The notes beneath the pieces were generated by a model, which made no database searches, had not been told where the DNA came from, and was given only the letters and a program-made list of their open reading frames with translations. The translations under genes were made by a program, and so were the position numbers. A stretch of 60,960 bases of DNA, taken from assembly GCA_913056335.1 (NCBI GenBank), contig CAJXLX010000004.1, positions 1-60,960 of the forward strand, given 5' to 3'. This document shows, piece by piece, positions 16,412 through 26,378 of this stretch (position 1 is the first letter of the stretch; the number at the start of each line of letters is the position of its first letter). Source of the DNA: an uncultured Rhodothermaceae bacterium (GTDB taxonomy: Bacteria; Bacteroidota; Rhodothermia; Rhodothermales; Salinibacteraceae).

Positions 16412-16774
16412 TTACTCCTCCACGATAGAAAGCTCTTCCACATCAATCTCTGGGCTTCGCATGAAGTCTTTTTCCACCTCGCCGTAGATCGAAACGGTCA
16501 TGTCGGGCGTGATGCGCTGGCTGCGGAAGAGCTCATCATCGATCTCAACGCGAATCTCGCCCGTGTCGTCGGCGAAGATATACTTTTCATCGCCCACTTG
16601 CTCGATGATTGATCCTTCAAGCTGCACGGTTTGGTCGTCGTTGGCCTGATCGGCAACGACCGCTACCGTCGTCAGCTGACTTTGAGCGCCGGGCCCTTCG
16701 AACTGGGCGTGGGCAGGTGCTGCCTGCATAATGGCCAGTACCAAAATGCCGAAAACAAGCGAGAATATACGCAT
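16412..16774 (-). CDS. YgiW/YdeI-family periplasmic OB-fold stress protein
   Basis: The protein has 120 residues. A signal peptide (MRIFSLVFGILVLAIMQAAPAHA) is followed by the bacterial OB-fold: VQLEGSIIEQVGDEKYIFADDTGEIRVEIDDELF then TVSIYGEVEKDFMRSPEIDVEEL. This matches the NirD/YgiW/YdeI family. In Enterobacteria ygiW is adjacent to qseBC and responds to oxidative and other stress. Here too a QseBC-like pair lies directly upstream, a parallel arrangement that supports the call. Three to four CTTAC boxes at 11-bp spacing lie about 60 to 100 bp upstream of its start. Confidence 0.87.
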   Translation of the reverse strand: MRIFSLVFGILVLAIMQAAPAHAQFEGPGAQSQLTTVAVVADQANDDQTVQLEGSIIEQVGDEKYIFADDTGEIRVEIDDELFRSQRITPDMTVSIYGEVEKDFMRSPEIDVEELSIVEE

Positions 16775-16835
16775 AATCGTACGGGATGTCGGTTCAGAAG
16801 CATGTCTTTATTGCATTCCCCTATACGACCGGTTC

Positions 16836-16873
16836 CTTACAGGCAGCTTACCGCCCGCTTACAGTTTTGTAAG
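16836..16873 (-). promoter_or_regulatory. Tandem CTTAC half-sites, likely OmpR/PmrA-type regulator box
   Basis: CTTAC occurs at 16836-16840, 16847-16851 and 16858-16862, exactly 11 bp apart, and as GTAAG at 16869-16873, again in register. Direct 5-bp half-sites at an 11-bp period are the classic target of PmrA/QseB-class response regulators. The site lies 61-100 bp upstream of the YgiW gene start and just past the sensor kinase stop. Confidence 0.65.
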
Positions 16874-16924
16874 GTTGGGCGATATTTCAGGAGATGTGAC
16901 AGCCGTGCCGCTTTGGCAGCTGCG

Positions 16925-18379
16925 TTACGGCAGCCAGATGTGAATGGCGGTTCCTTCGTTCGTCGCGCTTTCCACCTCAACGCGTCCCTCGTGGGCTTGC
17001 ACGATGGCCTGGACCAGACTCAACCCCAGCCCCAGCCCGCGCTCGGTGCGGCTCTGGTCGCCCCGGTACAGCCGGTCCCAGATGCGCGATTGCTCATGCG
17101 CTGGAATCCCAATTCCGGTGTCGCGCACGGTAAGACGTGCGGCGTAGGTATCGTTGTTAGGTAGGGCCGTGGCCTGCACGGTCACGCATCCGCCCTGAGG
17201 CGTGTACTTCACTGCGTTGTCGAGCAGATTAGCCAGCGCCTGCCGCATGCGCCCTGCATCCACCTGAACCAGAAGCGTTTGGGGGATATCTGTGGTGAGC
17301 ATAATGTCTTTCTCATCGGCCACGAATTGATACGCATCTACAACGGTGGCGGCGAGGTCGCCCACGGCGATATGCGAGCGCTGCAGCGACACCGTGCCGG
17401 TTTCCATCTCGGCTACGTTCAAGATGGTTTCCAGCACGTCGAGCACCGCATCCGAGGCGTTTAAGGTGTCGGCCAGGGCATCGCGGAGCTCCTCTTCGGA
17501 GGCCGCGTCGCTGCGTACGGCGAGTTCGGCCTGCCCGCGCAGCCGCGTCATGGGCGTACGCAGGTCGTGGGCTACGTTGTCGAGCGTGGTGCGCATGCCC
17601 TCGACCAGGCGCTCAATGCGGTCGAGCATCTGGTTGAACAGGTGAGCCAGCTGCGCAAACTCGCCTTGCACCTCAGGCACCGGTGCGCGCTTTCCGACGT
17701 CTCCAGTTTCAATGATCGTCTCAAACGTGTGCACCACGGTGCGCAGCGGACGCAGCGCGCGGTGGGCCAGCAGCATCCCGCCAATCAGGGCAATAAGTAG
17801 CACGGGGAGCGCACTGACCAGAAACACCCACTTCATGGAGCGCAGAATCTCGTCGCTGAGCGGCGCATCCATGCCCACTTGGAGGATGCGGTCGGGGGCA
17901 ATGCGCAGGGCAAAGGCTTCGATCGGGTCCTGATCTTGCGCGGCACCGAGCGGAATCCATGACGCAGTATCGGGCGGATTCGCCGCGGCCAGGCGATCTA
18001 AGTCGGGCGCCTGCCAGTTGTCGGGGTTATGCAGGAAGAAGGTGTCGCCCTGGTCGTTGGTGAGACGCACGACCAGCTCCTGAACCTGCTCGTCGGATGC
18101 ATTTCGTTCCAGCATGCGGCGTAGCGCCTGCGGACCGCCGTCCTCGTAGGTGGCGACCAGTTGACGCGCCTGCGTCTCCATAAACGCGCGGTCGGGCTGC
18201 TGCAAGAAATAGATGAGGAGCCCATATGCCAGGGCTCCCAGCACAACCACGCTCCCGATGAACAACACCGCATAGCCGGCCACCAGGCGCCACCCAAGCG
18301 GATAGCGCGTCCAAAACGACCCGCTCGATGCCTGGGCCAACGACGCACTACTCGTTGATTCGAAGAACATAGCCAGCAC
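16925..18379 (-). CDS. Sensor histidine kinase (QseC-like)
   Basis: The protein has 484 residues from ATG 18379, or 481 from ATG 18370. Domain order: short cytoplasmic lead, transmembrane helix (about 30-55), periplasmic sensor (about 60-190), second transmembrane helix (FLVSALPVLLIALIGGMLLAHRAL), HAMP, HisKA with H271 in NVAHDLRTPMTRLRGQ, and HATPase with N-box NLLDNAVKYTP and G-boxes DTGIGIP and GLGLGLSLV. It phosphorylates the response regulator encoded immediately upstream, whose 3' end overlaps this gene by 23-32 bp, so the two are translationally coupled. The HDLRTP box and gene order fit the QseBC/PmrAB class. The signal is unknown. Confidence 0.92.
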   Translation of the reverse strand: MLAMFFESTSSASLAQASSGSFWTRYPLGWRLVAGYAVLFIGSVVVLGALAYGLLIYFLQQPDRAFMETQARQLVATYEDGGPQALRRMLERNASDEQVQELVVRLTNDQGDTFFLHNPDNWQAPDLDRLAAANPPDTASWIPLGAAQDQDPIEAFALRIAPDRILQVGMDAPLSDEILRSMKWVFLVSALPVLLIALIGGMLLAHRALRPLRTVVHTFETIIETGDVGKRAPVPEVQGEFAQLAHLFNQMLDRIERLVEGMRTTLDNVAHDLRTPMTRLRGQAELAVRSDAASEEELRDALADTLNASDAVLDVLETILNVAEMETGTVSLQRSHIAVGDLAATVVDAYQFVADEKDIMLTTDIPQTLLVQVDAGRMRQALANLLDNAVKYTPQGGCVTVQATALPNNDTYAARLTVRDTGIGIPAHEQSRIWDRLYRGDQSRTERGLGLGLSLVQAIVQAHEGRVEVESATNEGTAIHIWLP

Positions 18380-19025
18380 CGCGTACGGTATGAATGAGCG
18401 TCTGATCGAAGGGCTTGTCGATGCTACTGCGGAGCCGGTGCACCAGCACCTCGACCACGTTGGTCTGCGGCGTGAAGTTGAAATCCCATACGTGCTCCAG
18501 GATCATTGTTTTGGAGACGACCTGCCCCTGGTTCCGCATGAGCAGTTCCAGCAGGGCAAACTCGCGCGGCTGCAGGTCAATGGGCTCAGAGGCGCGTGTT
18601 ACGGTGCGGTCGAGCAGATTCATGGTGAGCGGTCCGACCGCTAACTTGGTCGACTCCGCGTGTCCAGAGGCACGCCGAATGAGTGCGCGAACACGAGCCA
18701 ACAGCTCGGTGAACGCGAACGGCTTGGTGAGATAGTCGTCGCCCCCAGCGCGCAAGCCTTCGACCCGCTCGTTGGTTGAGCGCTTGGCGCTTAAGATGAG
18801 CACCGGAGTATCCACTCCGCGCTTGCGCAGGTTCTGGATGATGTCGAGCCCGTCGCGGCGCGGCAGCATCAGGTCGATGATGGCGGCGGCGTATGATTCA
18901 TTCAGCGCATAGCGATAGCCTTCCTCGCCATCGGCGGTGTGGTCTACTGTGTAACCCGCTTCCTGCAGGCCCTGTGTGACGAAGTCAGCGATCTGATCGT
19001 CGTCTTCAACGAGAAGGAGACGCAT
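18348..19025 (-). CDS. OmpR-family response regulator (QseB-like)
   Basis: The protein has 225 residues from ATG 19025 (MRLLLVEDDDQIADF). The longer frame to 19073 adds a non-homologous leader. The receiver domain has the acidic pocket E7-D8-D9, phospho-acceptor D51 (IIDLMLPRRDG) and K101 (YLTKPF). The C-terminal winged-helix domain ends VEVLVHRLRSSIDK...IHTVRGAGYVL, diagnostic of OmpR/PhoB. The partner kinase overlaps its end. The 11-bp-spaced CTTAC boxes at 16836-16873 are a plausible target, linking this pair to the YgiW-porin operon. Confidence 0.94.
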   Translation of the reverse strand: MRLLLVEDDDQIADFVTQGLQEAGYTVDHTADGEEGYRYALNESYAAAIIDLMLPRRDGLDIIQNLRKRGVDTPVLILSAKRSTNERVEGLRAGGDDYLTKPFAFTELLARVRALIRRASGHAESTKLAVGPLTMNLLDRTVTRASEPIDLQPREFALLELLMRNQGQVVSKTMILEHVWDFNFTPQTNVVEVLVHRLRSSIDKPFDQTLIHTVRGAGYVLRINE

Positions 19026-19090
19026 TGGCACAAGAAGGCACAAAGAGGGAGTCCGGCGCAGCACGGTGTGCATTGGGCCCGCTTACGCCG

Positions 19091-20296
19091 CTATGCCGGG
19101 TGCTGTGCCGAGCGGGCGTGTGCGGCTCTTAAAGACGACCAGGTGGACTGGTGGGGAAGGCAGTAGCGGTTCATCCAGCGGAGGTCAATGAGATGCTTCA
19201 TCCGAAGCGCTGCCGGACGCATCCACCAGACTGGCCCCGCACGCCATAGGCCCTGTGCGGTACCGGTGGATAGGATGAGCGGCGCGACCGAGTACGGTTT
19301 GAAGGCGCGCAGCCCGGCGCTGTGATAGGCCCGCTCGGGCGGGTTTCCGTTGCGCAGGTGCTTGAGCATGCGGTCTACGTTCTCGGCCAAGAGCGGTCCT
19401 TGCTTTACGGCATGGACGCCGATGCGGGGCAGGCCGGAGTATCCGTCGACGGCGGCGCAGTCTCCGGCAGCGAACACGCGCGGCGCCGAGGGAATCTGCA
19501 GCGAGTCGATCACCTTCACGAAGCCCTGGTCGGTACACGAAAACGGCGTACGCTGCCAGAGCGGCGGACCGACCGACCCGGTGGCCCACACGAGCTGTGT
19601 GCAGGGCAGGCGTGTGCCGTTGTCGAGCACCACGCGATTGGGGGGGCGATGCTGCACGCGCGCCCCGGTGTACAGACGCCCGCCCTGCTGGGCAAACAGG
19701 TCGGCCACGCGCTGGCTGGCCCCCTTGGGGAACGACGGGATCAGCCGGTTGGCGGGTTCAACTACGGTGACTGTGCATCTGCGAGGTGCGGTGCGGCGGA
19801 TGCGGGCCTGCATGTTCAGTGCCAGTTCGGTGCCTGCGGCCCCGCCGCCAGCAATAACCAGATGCTGCTGCGACGTACGCTCAGGCAGCGTATCCAGCCA
19901 GGCCTCCAGCCGTGCAATCTGGTGCATGGGCTTGGTACCCGTGATCTGCGCGGTTCCCTCGGGCGGAGTAGGGTTCGACGCGCCGATATCAACAACCGCT
20001 ACGTCGTACGGCAGCGTCGTGCCATAGGCCGTCGTGGCCGTGCGCGCGGTGGGGTCCATGCGTACCACGCGGCCTCGATGCCACGTAATGCCGGTGTGCT
20101 GGCACCACCCTTTCAGGTCAATGCGTACCTCGTTGTCGCTGTACACCCCACCCAGATGCTCAGGCACCATGCCCGAGTAGTACAGATGCGGATGATCGGA
20201 GACCATTGTGATGTCGATGCCGCGCTTGCGCCAGGCGGTGGCGCGTTCAAACAGAGCCACACTGGCGTGGCCGCCGCCTATCAGAAGCAGATGCAC
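19091..20296 (-). CDS. NDH-2-like FAD-dependent pyridine nucleotide oxidoreductase
   Basis: The protein has 401 residues. An N-terminal FAD-binding motif (LLLIGGGHASVALF) is followed by a second, NAD-binding GGGAAGTELAL around residue 155. The AAGDCAAVDGYSGLPRIGVHAVKQGP segment near 285-310 is the conserved second FAD contact of NADH dehydrogenase-like flavoproteins. It resembles SelD-less YpjA/NDH-2-type proteins that donate electrons to quinones or to sulfide/sulfur metabolism; the Cys pair of sulfide:quinone reductases is not obvious. DUF2892 lies 36 bp upstream on the same strand, so probably one operon. Confidence 0.85.
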   Translation of the reverse strand: MHLLLIGGGHASVALFERATAWRKRGIDITMVSDHPHLYYSGMVPEHLGGVYSDNEVRIDLKGWCQHTGITWHRGRVVRMDPTARTATTAYGTTLPYDVAVVDIGASNPTPPEGTAQITGTKPMHQIARLEAWLDTLPERTSQQHLVIAGGGAAGTELALNMQARIRRTAPRRCTVTVVEPANRLIPSFPKGASQRVADLFAQQGGRLYTGARVQHRPPNRVVLDNGTRLPCTQLVWATGSVGPPLWQRTPFSCTDQGFVKVIDSLQIPSAPRVFAAGDCAAVDGYSGLPRIGVHAVKQGPLLAENVDRMLKHLRNGNPPERAYHSAGLRAFKPYSVAPLILSTGTAQGLWRAGPVWWMRPAALRMKHLIDLRWMNRYCLPHQSTWSSLRAAHARSAQHPA

Positions 20297-20332
20297 AGAG
20301 ACGTACCTGTTTTGTATGTGGGATGCGAAGGC

Positions 20333-20545
20333 TTACGCAGTGGGGTCTACCGGACACGTGGATACGCCGATGAGGCGATACAGCGGACAGAAGCTCACCG
20401 CTCCCGTGAGCAGCAGCATGCCGCTTACTACGCCCAGCCCTACAGCCCACGGGCCACTAATCACGCCGCCTGCGTACAGGCCCGCCACTGTCAACGCACT
20501 TCCGATGCGAAGCATGCGGTCCATTGTTCCTACGTTGGTATCCAT
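20333..20545 (-). CDS. DUF2892 (YgaP-like) small membrane protein
   Basis: The protein has 70 residues with two hydrophobic helices (LRIGSALTVAGLYAGGVI and GLGVVSGMLLLTGAVSFCPLY). The N-terminal NVGTMDRMLRI and the C-terminal FCPLYRLIGVSTC with two Cys are the standard layout of DUF2892, often found alone or fused to rhodanese domains. It is thought to sit in the inner membrane near sulfur- or cyanide-related enzymes. The downstream flavoprotein gene fits that picture only loosely. Confidence 0.85.
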   Translation of the reverse strand: MDTNVGTMDRMLRIGSALTVAGLYAGGVISGPWAVGLGVVSGMLLLTGAVSFCPLYRLIGVSTCPVDPTA

Positions 20546-20649
20546 TATAGATTGCTCTATTTGTAGTTACAAGGTCAGTGCGTTGTTATAATGTAAGGCC
20601 ACGGGAAAGTTACACGTCTCCATGCATTCGATGCAGTACCGGATCTTCT

Positions 20650-20796
20650 GATAGCGGTTCAATGCTACGTGATGGAAGGAGTGGGCCTGTAGCTGGCGAA
20701 CGTGCACCGAATGCTATCGGTGCTGAAAGCGCCCCCCGCGGACGTCTCCGGAAAGGTTTTATCGGGAGAGCCCTCACTTAACGTCTATCCACTACC
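20650..20796 (-). mobile_element. MITE-like element, copy 3 (147 bp, reverse orientation, 8-bp target duplication)
   Basis: It starts GATAGCGGTTCAATGCTACG and ends CACTTAACGTCTATCCACTACC. It is flanked by a perfect GATCTTCT duplication (20642-20649 and 20797-20804). Unlike the other copies it has a CCGAATGCTATCGG segment in its centre in place of part of the core, also seen near 49671-49683. It lies between the divergent DUF2892 and DoxX genes, where it may carry or displace promoters. Confidence 0.87.
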
Positions 20797-20829
20797 GATC
20801 TTCTTTTTTCGACAGCAACGTTCAGTATC

Positions 20830-21192
20830 ATGCAAACCGTTTCGCTTTACGCCATCGCAGCGATGTTCATAGCCGCAGGCGTAGCGCATTTTATAAAACC
20901 GAGCATCTTTACGCGCATCGTGCCCTCGTATCTGCCTGCACCGCGCCTGTTGGTCTACGCCAGCGGCGTCTTTGAGATTGCCGGAGGTGTGGGCGTGCTC
21001 GTGCCCAGCACGCAGGTCTATGCCGGATGGGGGCTCATTGCTATGCTCGTCGCGTTTCTGCCCGTGCACACGTACATGGCCCGCGACCCTGACGGACGGT
21101 TTTCGGAGTTGCCTGGCTGGATGCTCTGGCTCCGCATTCCTATGCAGTTTGTTCTGATGACATGGGTATACTGGGCCGTCCTGATGAAATAG
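20830..21192 (+). CDS. DoxX-family membrane protein
   Basis: The protein has 120 residues with four transmembrane helices. The sequence starts YAIAAMFIAAGVAHFIKPSIFTRIVPSYLPAPR, the characteristic opening of the small DoxX/DoxD-like integral membrane proteins, followed by YASGVFEIAGGVGVLVP. These are linked to thiosulfate oxidation in archaea and to redox-stress responses elsewhere, but for most members the function is unknown. The start lies 34 bp beyond the copy-3 mobile element, so its promoter may lie within that element. Confidence 0.85.
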   Translation: MQTVSLYAIAAMFIAAGVAHFIKPSIFTRIVPSYLPAPRLLVYASGVFEIAGGVGVLVPSTQVYAGWGLIAMLVAFLPVHTYMARDPDGRFSELPGWMLWLRIPMQFVLMTWVYWAVLMK

Positions 21193-21284
21193 TGGGCGTT
21201 ATGGCAGCGCACTACACCGGGGCACACGGTCCCAGACCGACGCAGCACAAGGGCGCCCCCCCTCATGCCTCCTGGCAGTCTGCC

Positions 21285-21328
21285 CCCAAACAACACTGCG
21301 CCGAACGCCCCAAAGGGCGCCCGGCGCA
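21285..21328 (-). terminator. Terminator hairpin for the subtilase gene
   Basis: An interrupted GC stem (TGCGCCG and CGGCGCA, inner GCCC/GGGC; 21297-21328) is followed on the minus strand by GTGTTGTTTGG. It lies 48 bp past the subtilase stop. The T-tract is imperfect. Confidence 0.6.
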
Positions 21329-21376
21329 GCACAGGGTCTACATGAGCAAGCCGTACGGCGTACTCGTTGAGGCGGG

Positions 21377-23029
<1,653 letters not shown>

Positions 23030-23415
23030 GGGTGAAGGCTTGCTTACGCAAAAGAAAAAACGACCCATCCGCCATGAAAACAACATGCGCAAGTCCCGAT
23101 TGGTGGGGCGGCCTCACGCTTTCATCAACAGATGTTGATCCTACGTTAACAGGTATGTTACACTATGTAAACCATTCATTACAATTTACTCGAATCATCA
23201 CAAATGGCATTATGCCTCTAATTTGTTGCTTCAAAAGCGGGGAACCTGCCCGCTGTGCGCACGGCTGTGCAAAGAATGCCGGCTGGGCAATGATGCGTCC
23301 TGTGTGAAAGCTATGCATCAACCGGGTCGATTTCGCGTCTGCCGGTAGCATTCGACCCGATGCGACTTGTATGTTGGGATGCACTGCTTCGCCTCCCTTA
23401 CGCCACTTGTTTGCT
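23030..23415. other. Divergent gap with a purB leader hairpin
   Basis: This 386-bp stretch has no gene. Its middle is AT-rich (23150-23240), where divergent promoters probably lie. At 23323-23359 a perfect 8-bp stem (CGGGTCGA and TCGACCCG, 21-base loop) precedes the purB start by 56 nt. This could be a leader regulatory element. No purine riboswitch core was recognised. Confidence 0.45.
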
Positions 23416-24711
23416 ATGATCGACCGTTATACCCGCCCCGAAATGGGCCGCCTCTGGAATGCCGAACAGCAGTTTCAATCATGGCTCGATGTGGAGCTGG
23501 CTGCCTGCTGGGCGTGGAGCGAAATCGGTGCGATTCCGCCTGCGGATGTCGAGAAGCTCTACGAAAATGCATCGTTTGATGTCGAACGCATCCGCGAAAT
23601 TGAGCAGGAGACCAAGCACGATGTGGTGGCTTTCACGCGGGCGGTCAGCGAGACGCTCGGCCCCGAAAAGAAGTGGGTGCACTATGGCCTGACCTCGACC
23701 GACGTGGTTGACACGGCGTACATGGTCCGCATGCGCAAGGCCAACCGTCTCATCCGCACCCAGCTTGATGCGCTCATCGACCAGCTTGCCGAGCGCGCCC
23801 ATGAGCATAAGCACACGCTTACCATGGGGCGCACCCACGGCGTGCATGCCGAGCCCACCACGTTTGGGCTGAAGCTGGCTCGTTTCTACGACGAACTAAA
23901 TCGCCAGCGCGAGCGCTTCGACCAGGCTGCCGAGGAGATGCGCGTGGGCAAGCTCTCGGGCGCAGTGGGCACCTTCGCGCACATTCCCCCCGAGGTGGAG
24001 CGCCTCACGTGCGAACGGCTCGGACTGCGCCCCGCTCCCATCTCTACACAGATCCTCTCGCGCGATCGGCATGCGAATTACCTCAGTGTGCTCGCCGGTA
24101 TTGGGGCTACAATCGAAAAAATCGCAGTCGAGATTCGCCACTTGCAGCGCAGCGAGGTGCGCGAGGTCGAGGAGTCGTTTGGATCCGGCCAGAAAGGCTC
24201 ATCGGCGATGCCCCACAAGCGGAATCCGGTAGGCTCGGAGAACCTGACGGGCTGCGCGCGCCTGCTGCGCGGCTATATGGTGAGCGAGTACGAAAACGTG
24301 GCGCTGTGGCACGAGCGCGACATCTCGCACTCGTCGGTCGAGCGCGTGGTGCTGCCCGATGCCACCACGATTGTGCATTACGCACTGCGCCGCATGGCGG
24401 GCATTATCGAGCGCCTGACGGTGTATCCGGATACGATGCGCGATAACATGGAGCGGACCTACGGCCTCTACAACAGCCAGCGCCTCATGCTGAAACTGAT
24501 CGACGCGGGCCTCTCGCGCGAGGATGCCTACGACCGCGTGCAGCCTCTGGCCATGCAGGCCTGGAAGGAGCAGCGCGCCTTCCACAACATTGTACGCGAG
24601 GCCGATGCGATCACTGAGCATCTGTCGGTAGACGCCATCGACGAGGTCTTCGACCCCAGCTACCACGTGCGCAACGTGGACCTCATCTTTGAGCGCGTGG
24701 GGCTGGCGTAG
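23416..24711 (+). CDS. purB: Adenylosuccinate lyase
   Basis: The protein has 431 residues from ATG 23416 (MIDRYTRPEMGRLWNAEQQF). An upstream in-frame ATG at 23371 lacks homology. PurB releases fumarate from SAICAR and from adenylosuccinate, two steps of purine synthesis. The fumarase/aspartase superfamily signature GSSAMPHKRNP is at 261-271, with the catalytic Ser at 262/263. The general acid His lies in GRTHGVHAEP (H141), and HYGLTSTDVVDTA (residues 89-101) binds the substrate. Length is typical of the short, bacterial/archaeal type. It stands alone; a hairpin in its leader might regulate it. Confidence 0.96.
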   Translation: MIDRYTRPEMGRLWNAEQQFQSWLDVELAACWAWSEIGAIPPADVEKLYENASFDVERIREIEQETKHDVVAFTRAVSETLGPEKKWVHYGLTSTDVVDTAYMVRMRKANRLIRTQLDALIDQLAERAHEHKHTLTMGRTHGVHAEPTTFGLKLARFYDELNRQRERFDQAAEEMRVGKLSGAVGTFAHIPPEVERLTCERLGLRPAPISTQILSRDRHANYLSVLAGIGATIEKIAVEIRHLQRSEVREVEESFGSGQKGSSAMPHKRNPVGSENLTGCARLLRGYMVSEYENVALWHERDISHSSVERVVLPDATTIVHYALRRMAGIIERLTVYPDTMRDNMERTYGLYNSQRLMLKLIDAGLSREDAYDRVQPLAMQAWKEQRAFHNIVREADAITEHLSVDAIDEVFDPSYHVRNVDLIFERVGLA

Positions 24712-24807
24712 TCCCCGGCGCAGCATGCGAACCCCCAGTTTGCAAGAACCGCGAAAGCGTTGATACACATGTGTCCGCCGGGGCGTTACAGGCAGAGGCC
24801 CTTGGTA

Positions 24808-24840
24808 CGGGCGAACGGGAGACCGTTCGCCTCAGGGGAT
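24808..24840 (-). mobile_element. Short MITE core fragment
   Basis: GGGCGAACGGGAGACCGTTC and its continuation match the core hairpin of the mobile family (compare 14270-14356). Neither terminal repeat is present. The rest of the 24712-25010 gap holds no recognisable gene. Confidence 0.5.
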
Positions 24841-25010
24841 TCCAAAACGGCACCGGGTGATGCCAAATCCGGTTGCAGCATTGCAGGGAAGACATACGCA
24901 GTTGTGGCGCACCACATCATCTCGTCGCGGGGCTCTGCCTCGTTACGCAACCCATGTAGGGGCTCTACCCCGCATTATATTCGATGACGGCAGCGCCTTA
25001 GAGCCTGCAC

Positions 25011-26324
25011 TCACGGCGCTTCGCTGGGCGTGCTGTCGCCCGTGGGGCGTGGAGGCAGCGGCTGGTCGTCGAGCGACCAGCGGTAGGAGCCCTGCGTGCG
25101 GCGCTTTTCGTCTTCACTAAGGCCGCGGTAGCCGTAGGGCGGCTTGCGCAGCTTGCGAATCAGCGCAATCAAGAACCACCCAAACGGCATGTACCACGCG
25201 GCAATGTCGAGGTCGCGCACGATTTTGTGTAACCAGTTCTTGGCGGGGGGACGCTTGCGATCGCGGTCGTGCGTAACGAACGACAGCGGCCAGCCCAGTG
25301 GCGTGGTCCGCAGCCTCTTGCCCTTGATGGCATTCATCTCACGCTTGAGGCTCTCCCAGTCGTAGGGCTTGTCTCCGTACTCCTCGACCGCTGTGTTCAG
25401 GTCGTGCTGGGCCCGCTCCTGAATCCGCTCGGCCACGCGCAGCACCATGTCGCGGCTGGGGGCAGATACATCGGTGCAACCCTCTTCGCGGAGCATCTGG
25501 CGCACGTTTACGGGGCGCTGCACCACGAACGTCATCTGGCACGGAAACGCCAGGTAGAAGATAAACGGAAAGAGGAGGGCCAGCGGTGCAATGGGAAGCG
25601 GCAGAAAGGGGATGCCCAACACCTTCCGAAAGAGCTTGTCCATCGACTCGAACGTGACGCTGGTGGGGTTGACCCACTCGGCATTCACTACGCTGACCGG
25701 ATACACCGGTGCATCGTGCTTAGCCGCCAGCACGACGAAGCTGGAATGGAAGTGCTGCAGCTGGTAGCGCCGCGTGAATCCTTTGCCGATGCCGGGCACG
25801 CCCTCTGGGTAGTAGATGACCCGATCGCCGCGCTCCAGCAGCTTATCGTAGTTGGTAAACGTCATATCCACGCCGCCGCCGCGCCGCCACCAGTTATCGA
25901 GATCGAATGGGCGCATCCACCAGGTGGCCGCCAACTGGGGCGTGTACACGCTGCGGAATTTGCCCGCCCGGGTGTATCCCGACGCCCGCCAGAGCGCAGC
26001 ATCCAGCACAATGGCATCATGGGGGAAGGCATTGCCACTGTGGTTGGGCGCCAGGATGAGCGGTCCGTCGTCGGGCAGCTTCTCGTGCCCGACGAGCTTA
26101 GCCCGGAAATAGCGGTCCATGACGTCGCCCATGAAGCCGTCAATGAGGCTATACAGATAATCCCAGTCGATGGGATCGTGCCGCGTGTGGGTACGCTTCA
26201 GATTGGGCGCAGGCCCCGACGGCATCTGGGCCTCATGTCGCCACGGGTCGAACGGCTCGAAGAGCTCCTCCAGATCTTTCGGATCCAGCGTCACGTCGAT
26301 CGTAAAGTCGGATTCAGCAGCCAT
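25011..26324 (-). CDS. Membrane acyltransferase (PlsC/LPLAT-like)
   Basis: The protein has 437 residues. The acyltransferase core begins LILAPNHSGNAFPHDAIVLD (about residues 90-109), an H-x-D variant of the LPLAT block I. The later YYPEGVPGIGKGFTRRY (about 175-190) corresponds to block III (E-G), and a hydrophobic segment LPLPIAPLALLFPFIFYLAFP follows. It resembles the TMEM68/hemolysin-like acyltransferases more than housekeeping PlsC. It probably acylates a glycerolipid or an unusual lipid at the inner membrane. A UbiB-type gene lies 54 bp upstream on the same strand, suggesting one transcript. Confidence 0.82.
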   Translation of the reverse strand: MAAESDFTIDVTLDPKDLEELFEPFDPWRHEAQMPSGPAPNLKRTHTRHDPIDWDYLYSLIDGFMGDVMDRYFRAKLVGHEKLPDDGPLILAPNHSGNAFPHDAIVLDAALWRASGYTRAGKFRSVYTPQLAATWWMRPFDLDNWWRRGGGVDMTFTNYDKLLERGDRVIYYPEGVPGIGKGFTRRYQLQHFHSSFVVLAAKHDAPVYPVSVVNAEWVNPTSVTFESMDKLFRKVLGIPFLPLPIAPLALLFPFIFYLAFPCQMTFVVQRPVNVRQMLREEGCTDVSAPSRDMVLRVAERIQERAQHDLNTAVEEYGDKPYDWESLKREMNAIKGKRLRTTPLGWPLSFVTHDRDRKRPPAKNWLHKIVRDLDIAAWYMPFGWFLIALIRKLRKPPYGYRGLSEDEKRRTQGSYRWSLDDQPLPPRPTGDSTPSEAP

Positions 26325-26378
26325 ACGGAGACCGACCAGAGGCCGGTAATGAATGAGAGAGCAAAGCCTGTACGCGCA

